Below, piece by piece: positions 42,477-50,406 of a stretch of DNA of 64,000 nt (positions are counted from its first letter, which is position 1; the number at the start of each line of letters is the position of its first letter). The notes under the pieces are model-generated. The model made no database searches. It was not told where the DNA came from and saw nothing but the letters and a program-made list of their open reading frames with translations. The stretch comes from Dyadobacter endophyticus (GTDB lineage: Bacteria; Bacteroidota; Bacteroidia; Cytophagales; Spirosomataceae). The translations under genes were made by a program, and so were the position numbers. Location of the stretch: assembly GCF_014641595.1 (NCBI RefSeq), contig NZ_BMIA01000001.1, positions 1,984,426-2,048,425 on the forward strand. The letters are read 5' to 3'.

Positions 42477-43172
42477 TTACTCCGCCAATGCAAATGCCAC
42501 GGCTGCATCGGAATGAATTTGTGTGGTGTCGAAAACGGGCACAGGCACGTCAGCCTGACTGATGATCATCGGAATTTCGGTACAGCCCAGGATAATCCCC
42601 TCGGCCCCCTGGCGAATCAGTTCATCGATAATCGCCAGATAGCCCTTTCGGGTCTCTTCCCTGATAATACCCTTCCCCAACTCGTCCCGCAGTGTATTTT
42701 GGATAAAATCACGGCTTTCCTGCGTAGCCGGAACGATGGGTTCAATACCGGAGCTGACTAGTTTGTCTTTGTAAAAATCCATTTCCATCGTGAACTTCGT
42801 GCCCAATAGCCCGACTTTTCGAAGACCTGCCGCTTTGATCGCAGCGGCAGTCTCGGTCACGATATGGATTATCGGAAGATTAATTTCAGTTTCCAAACGA
42901 TCGGCAACTGCGTGGGCCGTGTTGGCACAAAGTACAATGGCTTCGGCTCCCGCCTTTTCGAGATTCTGGCAGGCATCCAGCAAAATATGGAAAGTATCAT
43001 CCCACTTACCCGCCGTGTTGTTACTTACAAACGCATTGAAATTCACCGAGTAAATAATGCATTCGGCATAATTTAGCCCTCCCAACTTTGCATTTACGCC
43101 TTCATTGATAAAACGGTAATAATCAACGGTCGAGACCCAGCTCATACCGCCTACGAGACCTAATTTCTTCAT
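42477..43172 (-). CDS. Aspartate/glutamate racemase family protein
   Basis: The protein has 231 residues from the ATG at 43172; a longer frame to 43217 has no family support. It starts MKKLGLVGGMSWVSTVDYY. Both catalytic cysteines are present: Cys82 in LCANTAH and Cys197 in LGCTEIP, consistent with a working two-base racemase of aspartate type. D-amino acids may go to cell wall or signalling. The gene overlaps nothing; the downstream membrane gene starts 31 bases away. Confidence 0.92.
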   Translation of the reverse strand: MKKLGLVGGMSWVSTVDYYRFINEGVNAKLGGLNYAECIIYSVNFNAFVSNNTAGKWDDTFHILLDACQNLEKAGAEAIVLCANTAHAVADRLETEINLPIIHIVTETAAAIKAAGLRKVGLLGTKFTMEMDFYKDKLVSSGIEPIVPATQESRDFIQNTLRDELGKGIIREETRKGYLAIIDELIRQGAEGIILGCTEIPMIISQADVPVPVFDTTQIHSDAAVAFALAE

Positions 43173-43203
43173 TTTTAGTATTGGTGTAGATATAAACAAA
43201 TAC

Positions 43204-43785
43204 TCAGGCGTTATCACGGCCCGAAACGCGGCCAGTCACCCAGAGCAGGAATAATGCATTGAAAATCAGCGTGAGGGGGATAACTGATAAGTTCTTGAAA
43301 AACAATATGATCACCCATTCGGAAGACTTTTCGTCGATGATGTTATGAACTTTGAGTTTGTAATAAAGGCAGGTCTGGTAGGCCGCATAGTCGATCAGCA
43401 GGTTTATCACCCAGGCGATGAGCAGGTAAATGACAAAACTTGCGAGTAACGACCGCCATTCGGCCCGCAGGCGGACGCTTGCTTTTTGCCAGTGCTCTTT
43501 CCAGGCCTTGCCACTGGTGAGCATCAGTTTGATCCGGGAAAGTCCTTTCCTCAGATGCGTGAGCCCCAAAGCATACACGAACAGTAAGATTCTCGCGCAT
43601 TCTACTACTACTTCCAGAGCAATGTGCGCACTAGAGGAGACCGGTCCGAATGCACCGAGCTGCACAATCCGGCCCATTGCCGCGACGAGTCCGAGGCCAA
43701 GCACGATGAGGTAATGGCTGCGAAAAAACAAGAGCGTCTCGCACAGCCACGCGAGGTTTTGAATGGTTTTGATGTTTTCTTTCAT
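43204..43785 (-). CDS. Integral membrane protein, unknown
   Basis: The protein has 193 residues from the ATG at 43785. About four or five membrane segments are visible (near 20-40, 50-75, 110-135 and 165-188), with a basic stretch in between (RKGLSRIKLMLTSGKAWKEHW). I see no motif. It may share a transcript with the racemase, which starts 31 bases after its stop. Confidence 0.6.
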   Translation of the reverse strand: MKENIKTIQNLAWLCETLLFFRSHYLIVLGLGLVAAMGRIVQLGAFGPVSSSAHIALEVVVECARILLFVYALGLTHLRKGLSRIKLMLTSGKAWKEHWQKASVRLRAEWRSLLASFVIYLLIAWVINLLIDYAAYQTCLYYKLKVHNIIDEKSSEWVIILFFKNLSVIPLTLIFNALFLLWVTGRVSGRDNA

Positions 43786-43833
43786 GGCGTTGATAGTTTT
43801 CGGTAAATTAAAAAATGCATCCCGAAAAAGCAC

Positions 43834-45486
43834 CTATTTGTACGCCATTTTAAGTTTTTGAGAGAAACCGGAAGCTGTATTGTCGATAAATACCGTGTAG
43901 ACGCCCTTGGGTTTACCCTCCATATTCACTTTCCAATCGCCATTCGAAACGATGTCCCGACTATAAACCAGGAGGCCGGAAGAGTGATAGATCCGCACTT
44001 CATCGCCTTTTGCAAGCCCTCCTATGGTGATCTGGCTGCCGCCCGGATTGGGAAAAATAAAGGATCGGTCGCGGATATTCCATGCGCCCGTCACGACGGA
44101 GCTGTATTGAAAGGTGCCGTCCGCGTCGATCATTTTCAGGCGATAGTAGCCCGTATCGTGCAATGGTTCGCCGTCCGCGAATGCATAAGAGTTCCCCGCG
44201 CCTTCACCATGCACGGTTCCCAGCGTAACGAAAGTGCGGCCGTCGCGGCTGCGCTGTATATCAAAATGCGAGAATTTACTTTCCTGTATGGTCTTCCAAT
44301 GGATCAGGAAGCGGCTGTCGGTTTTGGTAAGTCTGACAAACAGCAATTTCACCGGAAGGGGATCCCCGGGGTTCGTAATTTTAGACAGTGTACCATTCAG
44401 AAATGATAACGTATAGAGCTCACCGGCCTGGTCCTCGCCAAAAGAGATCAGCGAGGGATAGGTAAGCCCGGCATCGGGCGTAGTGACTCCTAACGGATCC
44501 ACATACCCGATTTTCCCGGCCGAATAGTCGCCGAAAAAGTAGTGGCCTTTCATCGACGGATACCGCGAGCCTCGGTACACAAAGCCCCCCATCACCGATG
44601 CGTCCTTGCCGCCATTGTTGGTATAGCCAGCGTATGTGAGTTTGGGCGCAATGTAGGTTGTCCCCGGCGCACAATGCGACGAATTGTAGGTTTGGGTACC
44701 TTCGAGGCAGTTCCAGCCGAAGTTTGAAAGGGGCCCGCCGAAAGGATAAGACAAATAGTTGATCTCTTCCCAACCATCCTGCCCGTTATCGCCGATCCAC
44801 AGGTCGCCGGTCTGCCGGTCGAAACCGAACCGCCAGGGGTTTCTCAATCCGAGTGCAAATATCTTTCCCAAAGGATTATCGCCGGGCAAAGCCTCACTGG
44901 TATTAAGCCGCAGCAGCTTCCCAAAAAGTTTGCTCATATTCTGGGAATTATTGTTGGGGTCGCCGGGTACGCCGCGGGAGCCGGGGCCGTTATCACCTGT
45001 GGAGATGTACAGAAACCCGTCTTTGCCAAAGGCCATATCCCCGCCCCGGTGCCCGCCCAGGACATCTTCGTAAGGAATCGTCAGAATTTTCACCTCCGAG
45101 TTCGCATCCGCCAGATCGGCGTTGCCCGCCTGCCGCGAGAACCGCGAGATCTGGACTTCGGTTTTGCTTTTTACCACATACAGGACGTAGAAAAAGCCCG
45201 ATACCTGATAATCAGGCGGGAATGCGATGCTGAATATCCCCGCCCAGTCGGGATCGTTGATTTTTGTCCCGATATCCAGGAATGGTTGTGAGATGACTGC
45301 ACCGTTTTTGACGATTTTAATCTTTCCGCCGATCTCCGCCACGAAAAGACGTCCATCAGAAGCGTGGGTAACCTTCACAGGCCTGGTAAACCCGGATGTG
45401 ACCGGTTCGATGGCGAGTTGAAGTTGTGCGAAATCGTCAGATACAGCCACGATCAGCAATAGAATAGTGCAGACGAGACTTTTCAT
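43834..45486 (-). CDS. PQQ-dependent sugar dehydrogenase-like (GSDH/YliI type) with T9SS sorting end
   Basis: The protein has 550 residues with a signal peptide (about 1-20). The six-bladed propeller of soluble glucose dehydrogenase-like proteins (about 25-375) has VKVTHASDGRLFVAEIGGKIKI, GGDMAFGKDGFLYISTGDNG, LRNPWRFGFDRQTGDLWIGDNGQDGWEEIN. A fibronectin-like stretch (about 385-465) precedes the C-terminal FIFPNPGGSQITIGGL...GVYTVFI sorting domain (about 470-550). It should be exported across the outer membrane by T9SS. The oxidised substrate is not known. Confidence 0.92.
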   Translation of the reverse strand: MKSLVCTILLLIVAVSDDFAQLQLAIEPVTSGFTRPVKVTHASDGRLFVAEIGGKIKIVKNGAVISQPFLDIGTKINDPDWAGIFSIAFPPDYQVSGFFYVLYVVKSKTEVQISRFSRQAGNADLADANSEVKILTIPYEDVLGGHRGGDMAFGKDGFLYISTGDNGPGSRGVPGDPNNNSQNMSKLFGKLLRLNTSEALPGDNPLGKIFALGLRNPWRFGFDRQTGDLWIGDNGQDGWEEINYLSYPFGGPLSNFGWNCLEGTQTYNSSHCAPGTTYIAPKLTYAGYTNNGGKDASVMGGFVYRGSRYPSMKGHYFFGDYSAGKIGYVDPLGVTTPDAGLTYPSLISFGEDQAGELYTLSFLNGTLSKITNPGDPLPVKLLFVRLTKTDSRFLIHWKTIQESKFSHFDIQRSRDGRTFVTLGTVHGEGAGNSYAFADGEPLHDTGYYRLKMIDADGTFQYSSVVTGAWNIRDRSFIFPNPGGSQITIGGLAKGDEVRIYHSSGLLVYSRDIVSNGDWKVNMEGKPKGVYTVFIDNTASGFSQKLKMAYK

Positions 45487-45537
45487 GGGCGCAGGTTAGA
45501 GGAGCACTGTAAATATAACAAATAACTCCAGCCAATG

Positions 45538-45951
45538 CTACCGGCTCGACTTCATCGCCATCACGGTTTTCAGGTCGCTTTGTTCTGTGAAGTTCTGGTA
45601 CTCCGGACTGTCGCACGCATACAGCGCGATTTTTCCATCCTGGTCGTTGTGAACGCCCCAGCCGTACCGTTTGGTCAAAGGTGAGCACCGCATACAAGCC
45701 TGGCCTTTTGAAAAGAACTGCTTCCGGGCCTCTTCCAGCTCGCTTTCGGTCAGATCCTTTCGCTCCGCAAAAACCTTGAACAACACATCGTCCGACGAGA
45801 ATTTGTAGGGATTCTTGCTGATCATTTCATACTGGATACAGGCCACAGTTTTGGCATCGCCCTTCATCGGCGGTATTTCGCCGCCGGAAGCCGGGCAATC
45901 GTCGGCGACTTCGATGAAGGTGTTTTCGTAGTTGGTGGTATGTACTTTCAT
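45538..45951 (-). CDS. DUF6157 protein
   Basis: The protein has 137 residues from the ATG at 45951; the frame to 45993 carries no family sequence. It begins MKVHTTNYENTFIEVADDCP, and has GEIPPMKGDAKTVA, YKFSSDDVLFKVFAER, ARKQFFSKGQACMRCSPLTKRYGWGVH, which are the conserved blocks of DUF6157. The function is unknown. It stands alone on the minus strand. Confidence 0.88.
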   Translation of the reverse strand: MKVHTTNYENTFIEVADDCPASGGEIPPMKGDAKTVACIQYEMISKNPYKFSSDDVLFKVFAERKDLTESELEEARKQFFSKGQACMRCSPLTKRYGWGVHNDQDGKIALYACDSPEYQNFTEQSDLKTVMAMKSSR

Positions 45952-46042
45952 GACTGATCTTTTTTCGACGCAAAATAGTATCTGGGATGACAACGGTATG
46001 TCAGCAGATAAAGCTAAATGCCTAAAAACTTTGCCAGAAGGA

Positions 46043-46429
46043 TTACGCCGCCATTTCTGCGGCCACCGGCAGGTTGCTCCGTTTCATATCCTTGTAAGCC
46101 CATTCCGCCATGGCGTTGATTACCGGTTCCAGCTCGCGACCGCCTTCCGTAAGCGTATAGGTAACGTAGGGCGGTACCACTGCTTTGGCTTCACGAATGA
46201 GCAACCGATCGTTTTCCAGCTGTTTCAAATGCTGGATAAGCATCTTTTCCGTAATGTGCGGCATAGCCTTCTTTATTTCGCTATAACGCTTGCTCCCCGC
46301 CAGAAGGTGAAACAGAATGATCGGTTTCCAGTGGCCGCCGATCTTGTTCATCACATACGTAACCGGGCATTCCTGCATTACGATCTCGCGGTTCGCATTA
46401 TAGGTAGAATTTTCCTTAACTTTAGTCAT
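46043..46429 (-). CDS. HxlR-family transcriptional regulator
   Basis: The protein has 128 residues from the ATG at 46429; a longer frame to 46489 would run into the divergent promoter. CPVTYVMNKIGGHWKPIILFHLLAGSKRYSEIKKAMPHITEKMLIQHLKQLEND is the winged HTH with the Cys that senses electrophiles in this family (Cys near the N-terminus). The divergent NmrA-like gene at 46508 is its likely target. Confidence 0.93.
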   Translation of the reverse strand: MTKVKENSTYNANREIVMQECPVTYVMNKIGGHWKPIILFHLLAGSKRYSEIKKAMPHITEKMLIQHLKQLENDRLLIREAKAVVPPYVTYTLTEGGRELEPVINAMAEWAYKDMKRSNLPVAAEMAA

Positions 46430-46441
46430 ACATACTCTCGG

Positions 46442-46480
46442 GTAAGTACTTGTCAAAAAGTAAGTACAAATATAGCTTTG
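46442..46480 (+). promoter_or_regulatory. Operator and promoter between HxlR and NmrA genes
   Basis: Direct repeats GTAAGTAC at 46442-46449 and 46460-46467 lie 18 bases apart. A TTG at 46450-46452 and TAGCTTTG at 46473-46480 (20 bases apart) fit the -33/-7 promoter for the NmrA gene, so HxlR binding would overlap the promoter. Confidence 0.65.
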
Positions 46481-46507
46481 TCCCATCAAAAAACAATTCG
46501 AAAAGAC

Positions 46508-47398
46508 ATGAAATACATCATCACAGGGTCACTCGGCAATATTAGTCTGCCTGTTACCCAAAATCTCGTAAAAGCTGGTCATGAAGTAGTGGTTATCAGC
46601 AACAATGCAAATAAAAAGGAGCAGATCGAAGGCCTGGGTGCAGAAGCCGCCATTGGCTCCGTACAGGACGTGGCATTCCTTGAATCGGCCTTTAAAGGTG
46701 GCGACGTTGCCTACCTGATGATCCCAAGCGACTTTTCACTGGCAGACTACGCTGCATTCCAGCGGGAAGTAGCCGACAAATATGTGCAAGCCATTCAATC
46801 GGCCGGCATCACGCGCATCGTGCTCCTGAGCAGCATAGGCGCACACCTGCGTAAAGGCGCGGGACCTATCGACGCACTGGGTTATCTGGAAGAAAAATTG
46901 GCTCAAATCCCGGGCTTACAAGTAAAAATCCTTCGCCCCTCCTATTTTTTCAATAATCTGTACGCGCAAATCGGCCTGATTAAAAACGCCGGCATTGCCG
47001 GCAGTAACTTCGGTGGTACCGAGGAAAAACTCGTGCTTACAGACACCGACGACATCGCCAAAGTGGCCACCGAGCAATTGCTCGCACCATTTACCGAAGC
47101 ACAAACCATCATCTACATTTCCAGCGACGAGCGCCACCCTTCCGAAATCGCCGCGGTACTCGGCGCAGCCGTGGGCAAAGAAGGAACGCCATGGGTCACC
47201 TTTTCCGACGAAGATTCCTACAACGGCATGCTGCAAGCCGGCCTGAACGAAAGCTTCGCAGGCCTCTACCGCGACATGGGCCAGGCGCTGCAAAACGGCA
47301 CAATGCAGGAAGATTACTGGAAAAACCGTGGGGAAATCAAGAGCAATTTTAAACTGGAAGATTTCGCGAAACGGTTTGCGGGGGCATATCAGGGATGA
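46508..47398 (+). CDS. NmrA/NAD(P)H-binding protein (azoreductase-like)
   Basis: The protein has 296 residues from ATG 46508; the much longer open frame upstream is antisense to HxlR and was rejected. MKYIITGSLGNISLPV is the Rossmann start of the NmrA-like quinone oxidoreductase group, followed by VVVISNN and LLSSIGAH. It should bind NAD(P)H; quinone or azo reduction is a guess. It is controlled by the divergent HxlR regulator by position. Confidence 0.9.
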   Translation: MKYIITGSLGNISLPVTQNLVKAGHEVVVISNNANKKEQIEGLGAEAAIGSVQDVAFLESAFKGGDVAYLMIPSDFSLADYAAFQREVADKYVQAIQSAGITRIVLLSSIGAHLRKGAGPIDALGYLEEKLAQIPGLQVKILRPSYFFNNLYAQIGLIKNAGIAGSNFGGTEEKLVLTDTDDIAKVATEQLLAPFTEAQTIIYISSDERHPSEIAAVLGAAVGKEGTPWVTFSDEDSYNGMLQAGLNESFAGLYRDMGQALQNGTMQEDYWKNRGEIKSNFKLEDFAKRFAGAYQG

Positions 47399-47403
47399 TA
47401 TTC

Positions 47404-47426
47404 AGGGCCGAAGGTCCGGCCCTTTT
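47404..47426 (+). terminator. Terminator after the NmrA-like gene
   Basis: AGGGCCG/CGGCCCT, loop six bases, with TTTT after it. Short T-run, moderate strength. Confidence 0.65.
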
Positions 47427-47427
47427 G

Positions 47428-47838
47428 CTATTGTGTTGCTAGGTAGCCTGTCATCGTCATAATTCGTGTCCTACCGATTTGTTCAAGTTCCAATAAATCC
47501 GAATCACCGGTGACGAGTACGTCGGCATTTGAATCGAGAGCCAGCGCAAGCAGGAAATCATCTTTTGGATCACGACATATATTGACCCTGGCTGTGACAT
47601 TTACAAAAACAGCGACTTCGTGAATCGTGGAGAGAAGCTCTCCAACATTCCTGGTATCGAAAAAGCGCGCAAATTTAGGACGGCTGGCAACGCTCACAAA
47701 CTCCTGAACGAGCTCTTCGCTGAAAATGAGGGTTACTTTTTGGGAAAACAACAACTCGTCCAGCTTCGCATTTCCGGAAATGAGGAAGCTGATCCAAAGG
47801 TTGGTATGAATAATAATTCTCTGGGGGTTATCCGGCAT
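47428..47838 (-). CDS. PIN-domain protein (COG1569-type toxin), first catalytic Asp replaced by His
   Basis: The protein has 136 residues from the ATG at 47838; a longer frame to 47883 overlaps the antitoxin by 56 bases, while this start overlaps it by 11. It starts RIIIHTNLWISFLI, where the family has D-T-N: residue 11 is His (codon at 47806-47808). The other acidic positions are present: Glu in FSEELVQEF, Asp90/Asp94 in CRDPKDDFLLAL and Asp112/Asp114 in VTGDSDLL. The toxin may be inactive or weakened. The family cleaves RNA. Its partner is upstream at 47828-48040. Confidence 0.85.
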   Translation of the reverse strand: MPDNPQRIIIHTNLWISFLISGNAKLDELLFSQKVTLIFSEELVQEFVSVASRPKFARFFDTRNVGELLSTIHEVAVFVNVTARVNICRDPKDDFLLALALDSNADVLVTGDSDLLELEQIGRTRIMTMTGYLATQ

Positions 47839-48040
47839 ATCGCTTCGTCCTTTCTGATTCGACTTCGGCTGTAATTTCTTCAAGCGTCGGAGTTGAGTCA
47901 GAATTGGAACGAAGCTTTTTCAAAACGGAGGCAAAACCGCCTTCCCCTGGTTTTTGAATGGAAATCAATTCCATTTCTTCCAAGTCTTTGAGAAGCTTTG
48001 TCGCTTTGGGGTCCAAAATATTGATCAGAAGCGTGTCCAT
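47828..48040 (-). CDS. Antitoxin of the PIN pair
   Basis: The protein has 70 residues: a short N-terminal segment LLINILDPKATKLLKDLEEMELISIQ, then a glycine break and a C-terminal tail with EEITAEVESERTKRYAG, which is the usual end that wraps the toxin in DUF2683-like antitoxins of this gene order. It overlaps the toxin start by 11 bases, typical for co-translated pairs. It lacks a clear DNA-binding fold. Confidence 0.78.
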   Translation of the reverse strand: MDTLLINILDPKATKLLKDLEEMELISIQKPGEGGFASVLKKLRSNSDSTPTLEEITAEVESERTKRYAG

Positions 48041-48083
48041 ATCTCAAATTTACAAAAAAGATCACACTATTTCAGTCACCGGA

Positions 48084-48848
48084 TCAAAACCGGGCTGCGA
48101 TCAATATCCTCTTAAACGGATAAAAAACAGGCGCTTTCGGGAACTGCTGGCTCAGTAATACGCGGTAGTCGTCCCGGAAGCGCCTGGTTAATGGTTCGGG
48201 CAGGCGTTCGAGGTAAGGGATCAGTGCCGTGCCGGAGACCCAGGTCAGCAATGCGTTCACGTCGTTGAGCACAAGCGGGTATATTTTCTCTAAAACCTGC
48301 ATGGATTTGCTGCCGTTTTCGAAGAGAAGCTCGGCATAGCGATCAATGTCGAGCACGGGCGATAACCGGTTCCAACCGGCGTAGACCGGCGCGTAAGGCC
48401 CCTGTGTGGCAAGTTCGTTGAGCAAGCGGTTGGTAATGTTGTGGTGCTGCGCCGGCATTTGTACCAATAGCTGTCCGCCGGGCTTTATTTTATTGATAAT
48501 TTGAGGAAATAGCGCTTCATGATCCGGTACCCATTGCAAGGCTGCATTGGAAAATACGACATCCCACTGCTGTGGCTTGGTCAGCTGGTTTTCGATGGAG
48601 CTATTTTCAAACTTCAATGTACTCCCATTGCTTTGCTGCGAGCCCGCCAGCATTTCCGCCGACGAATCGACTCCGAGAACATTTGCGCCAGGTAATGCTT
48701 CGGCCAGTTTGGCCGTAAGCTCGCCTGTACCACAGCCAAGATCGACCACTTCTAAACCCGATTGCACGCTCAGCAATGCCAGCAGATCGTAAAAAGGTGC
48801 TGATCTTTCCGTTTTGAATTGATTATACGTCTCTGGATTCCAGGCCAT
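48084..48848 (-). CDS. Trans-aconitate 2-methyltransferase-like SAM methyltransferase
   Basis: The protein has 254 residues. MAWNPETYNQFKTERSAPFYDLL is the Tam start, then VVDLGCGTGELTAKLAEALP (motif I), LGVDSSAEML and FSNAALQWVPDHEAL. It methylates trans-aconitate in the named family; the substrate here is inference. The promoter side (48850-48934) has a pair of TTTACnnnGTAAA operators. Confidence 0.9.
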   Translation of the reverse strand: MAWNPETYNQFKTERSAPFYDLLALLSVQSGLEVVDLGCGTGELTAKLAEALPGANVLGVDSSAEMLAGSQQSNGSTLKFENSSIENQLTKPQQWDVVFSNAALQWVPDHEALFPQIINKIKPGGQLLVQMPAQHHNITNRLLNELATQGPYAPVYAGWNRLSPVLDIDRYAELLFENGSKSMQVLEKIYPLVLNDVNALLTWVSGTALIPYLERLPEPLTRRFRDDYRVLLSQQFPKAPVFYPFKRILIAARF

Positions 48849-48868
48849 TCGATGCTTTGTTTCAACCA

Positions 48869-48917
48869 GTTTTACCTTGTAAACCTAACAACCGATATTA
48901 GATTTACAAGGTAAAAC
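48869..48917. promoter_or_regulatory. Pair of TTTACnnnGTAAA sites in inverted orientation
   Basis: A perfect 15-bp inverted pair (GTTTTACCTTGTAAA at 48869-48883 and its complement at 48903-48917) encloses 19 bases. Each arm contains a TTTAC-n3-GTAAA palindrome, as TetR-type repressors often use. It lies 20 bases upstream of the methyltransferase start on the minus strand and after the DHFR-like gene stop (48935). Confidence 0.55.
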
Positions 48918-48934
48918 ATCGGTAAAACGGTCTT

Positions 48935-49588
48935 TTAAGCAATCCCCTCCCGCCGCTTCGCTTCGAGCTCGTTCGGCTCCTCCAATGCAAACGAACCCGT
49001 TTTGATTTCGCCATCAGGCACGTAGGTGGTAATAATCACACCCGTACCCGACACGGTGTGTTTGGTCAGTTTGAGATTTGAAGGCACGGTGCCATCAGCG
49101 AAAAGCTTTTTACCATGACCGATCACCAGCGGGAAGATCCAGATATTCATTTCGTCGATCAGGTTGTGACGCAGGAGCGTCTGGATGAAATCGCAGCTTC
49201 CGTGCACCTGCAAATCGATGCCGTCACTCGCTTTGAGCGCTTTGACCTGCGCGACAGTATCATCATTTAATAGTACGGTATTTTGCCAGGTGGCTTCTTT
49301 CAGGGTTTGGGTAGCCACATATTTAGTGCAGGCATTGAACTGGTCGGCAGTCGGGTCGTTTTCGATGAAAGGCCAGTGCGCCGCGAAAATATCGTAGGTC
49401 TTGCGGCCGAGCAGCAGGTCGTACGGCTGGCTCATCCCCTCGCCCATTACCTGCCCCATCACATCGTCCCAGTAGTGGAACGACCACCCACCGAACTCGA
49501 AGCCGCCTGCGCGGTCTTCCTCCGGACCACCCGGCGCCTGTATAATGCCATCTAATGTTACGAATGTGTTGGTGATGATCTTTCTCAT
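48935..49588 (-). CDS. Dihydrofolate-reductase-family (RibD C-terminal-like) protein
   Basis: The protein has 217 residues. MRKIITNTFVTLDGIIQAPGGPEED is the start of the RibD-C/DHFR-like group, followed by the GRKTYDIFAAHWP block and LQVHGSCDFIQTLLRHNLIDEMNIWIFPLVIG. It should bind NADPH, with an unknown substrate. The tail (ELEAKRREGIA) is helix-forming. No operon partner upstream. Confidence 0.9.
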   Translation of the reverse strand: MRKIITNTFVTLDGIIQAPGGPEEDRAGGFEFGGWSFHYWDDVMGQVMGEGMSQPYDLLLGRKTYDIFAAHWPFIENDPTADQFNACTKYVATQTLKEATWQNTVLLNDDTVAQVKALKASDGIDLQVHGSCDFIQTLLRHNLIDEMNIWIFPLVIGHGKKLFADGTVPSNLKLTKHTVSGTGVIITTYVPDGEIKTGSFALEEPNELEAKRREGIA

Positions 49589-49721
49589 GATTTCCGAAAA
49601 GTTAATGGTTGGTTAGTTTTTGATTTCGTTAATGCAAATTTAGAGCAGCCAACGCATTCGAAGCGGGTGTCGGAACGTCTTTGAAAAGGGTCATTTGCGA
49701 CAAGTTTTTAAATCGTCGCCA

Positions 49722-49753
49722 CAAAAAAAATTGCCGGTCTTTCAACCGGCAAT
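49722..49753 (-). terminator. Terminator of the glycine-zipper lipoprotein gene
   Basis: On the minus strand ATTGCCGGT/ACCGGCAAT (9 bp, loop six) is followed by a run of eight T, just after the lipoprotein stop at 49777. Confidence 0.92.
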
Positions 49754-49776
49754 CCCAATCTATATAGCGTATGTGA

Positions 49777-50229
49777 TTATTGTTGCTTACGTTTTTTGAC
49801 ACTGTGGTCAACAATTGCTCCGGTACCTGCACCCACGCCGGCACCGATCACGGTACCGATCAATGCACCCTCGACTCGCTTCTTATTCACGATCGCCCCG
49901 GTGATGGCCCCTGTACCTGCTCCTACCAGTGCCCCTTTGGCGGTGTGGCTCCATTTCTTTTTAGCGGGAGCTGCCTGCGCAGGAGCGCTTGCAACGGCCT
50001 GGGTGTGGTGTGTTGCCTCATTTTTCTCGATTTCTTCCCACTTTTGCGCTTCTTCTCGTTGCGCTTGCAGGGCACTCATCGAATCTATAATAGCCTGCTT
50101 TTCCATGGCTACGCGCATGGAATCGATGGTTTTTTGTTGTTGTTTCAAGAGTGCTTCCTGCTTGTCTGACTGCGTGTTACAGGCTACCATCACTGAGGCA
50201 GCAAATAACATCGAAATAACAGCTTTCAT
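49777..50229 (-). CDS. Glycine-zipper lipoprotein
   Basis: The protein has 150 residues. Lipobox Cys17 (VMVAC) is followed by a coiled, charged helix (QEALLKQQQKTIDSMRVAMEKQ), an Ala/Pro linker and a glycine-zipper tail with GALVGAGTGAITGAIV and GTVIGAGVGAGTGAIV. Such tails embed in membranes. The function is unknown; it is a typical envelope lipoprotein. Confidence 0.85.
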   Translation of the reverse strand: MKAVISMLFAASVMVACNTQSDKQEALLKQQQKTIDSMRVAMEKQAIIDSMSALQAQREEAQKWEEIEKNEATHHTQAVASAPAQAAPAKKKWSHTAKGALVGAGTGAITGAIVNKKRVEGALIGTVIGAGVGAGTGAIVDHSVKKRKQQ

Positions 50230-50406
50230 CTTTGGTGTTTGGATGGTTATACCGGTTATTAAGCCAAAAGTGTGCCAAACCTGCCATTTCCGGCCGATAA
50301 TTCACACATCGGGGCACACGCCTACCGCTAAATAACAAACGATTGAGTAGATCGGGGATAGTCGCTAACTTGTAGAACTACCTTGACTCTTAGACAACCA
50401 CCTCTT

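Noticed and set aside
45932..46507. Long N-terminal extension of the NmrA-like gene
   Set aside because: The extension runs antisense to the HxlR gene; the Rossmann start is at 46508.
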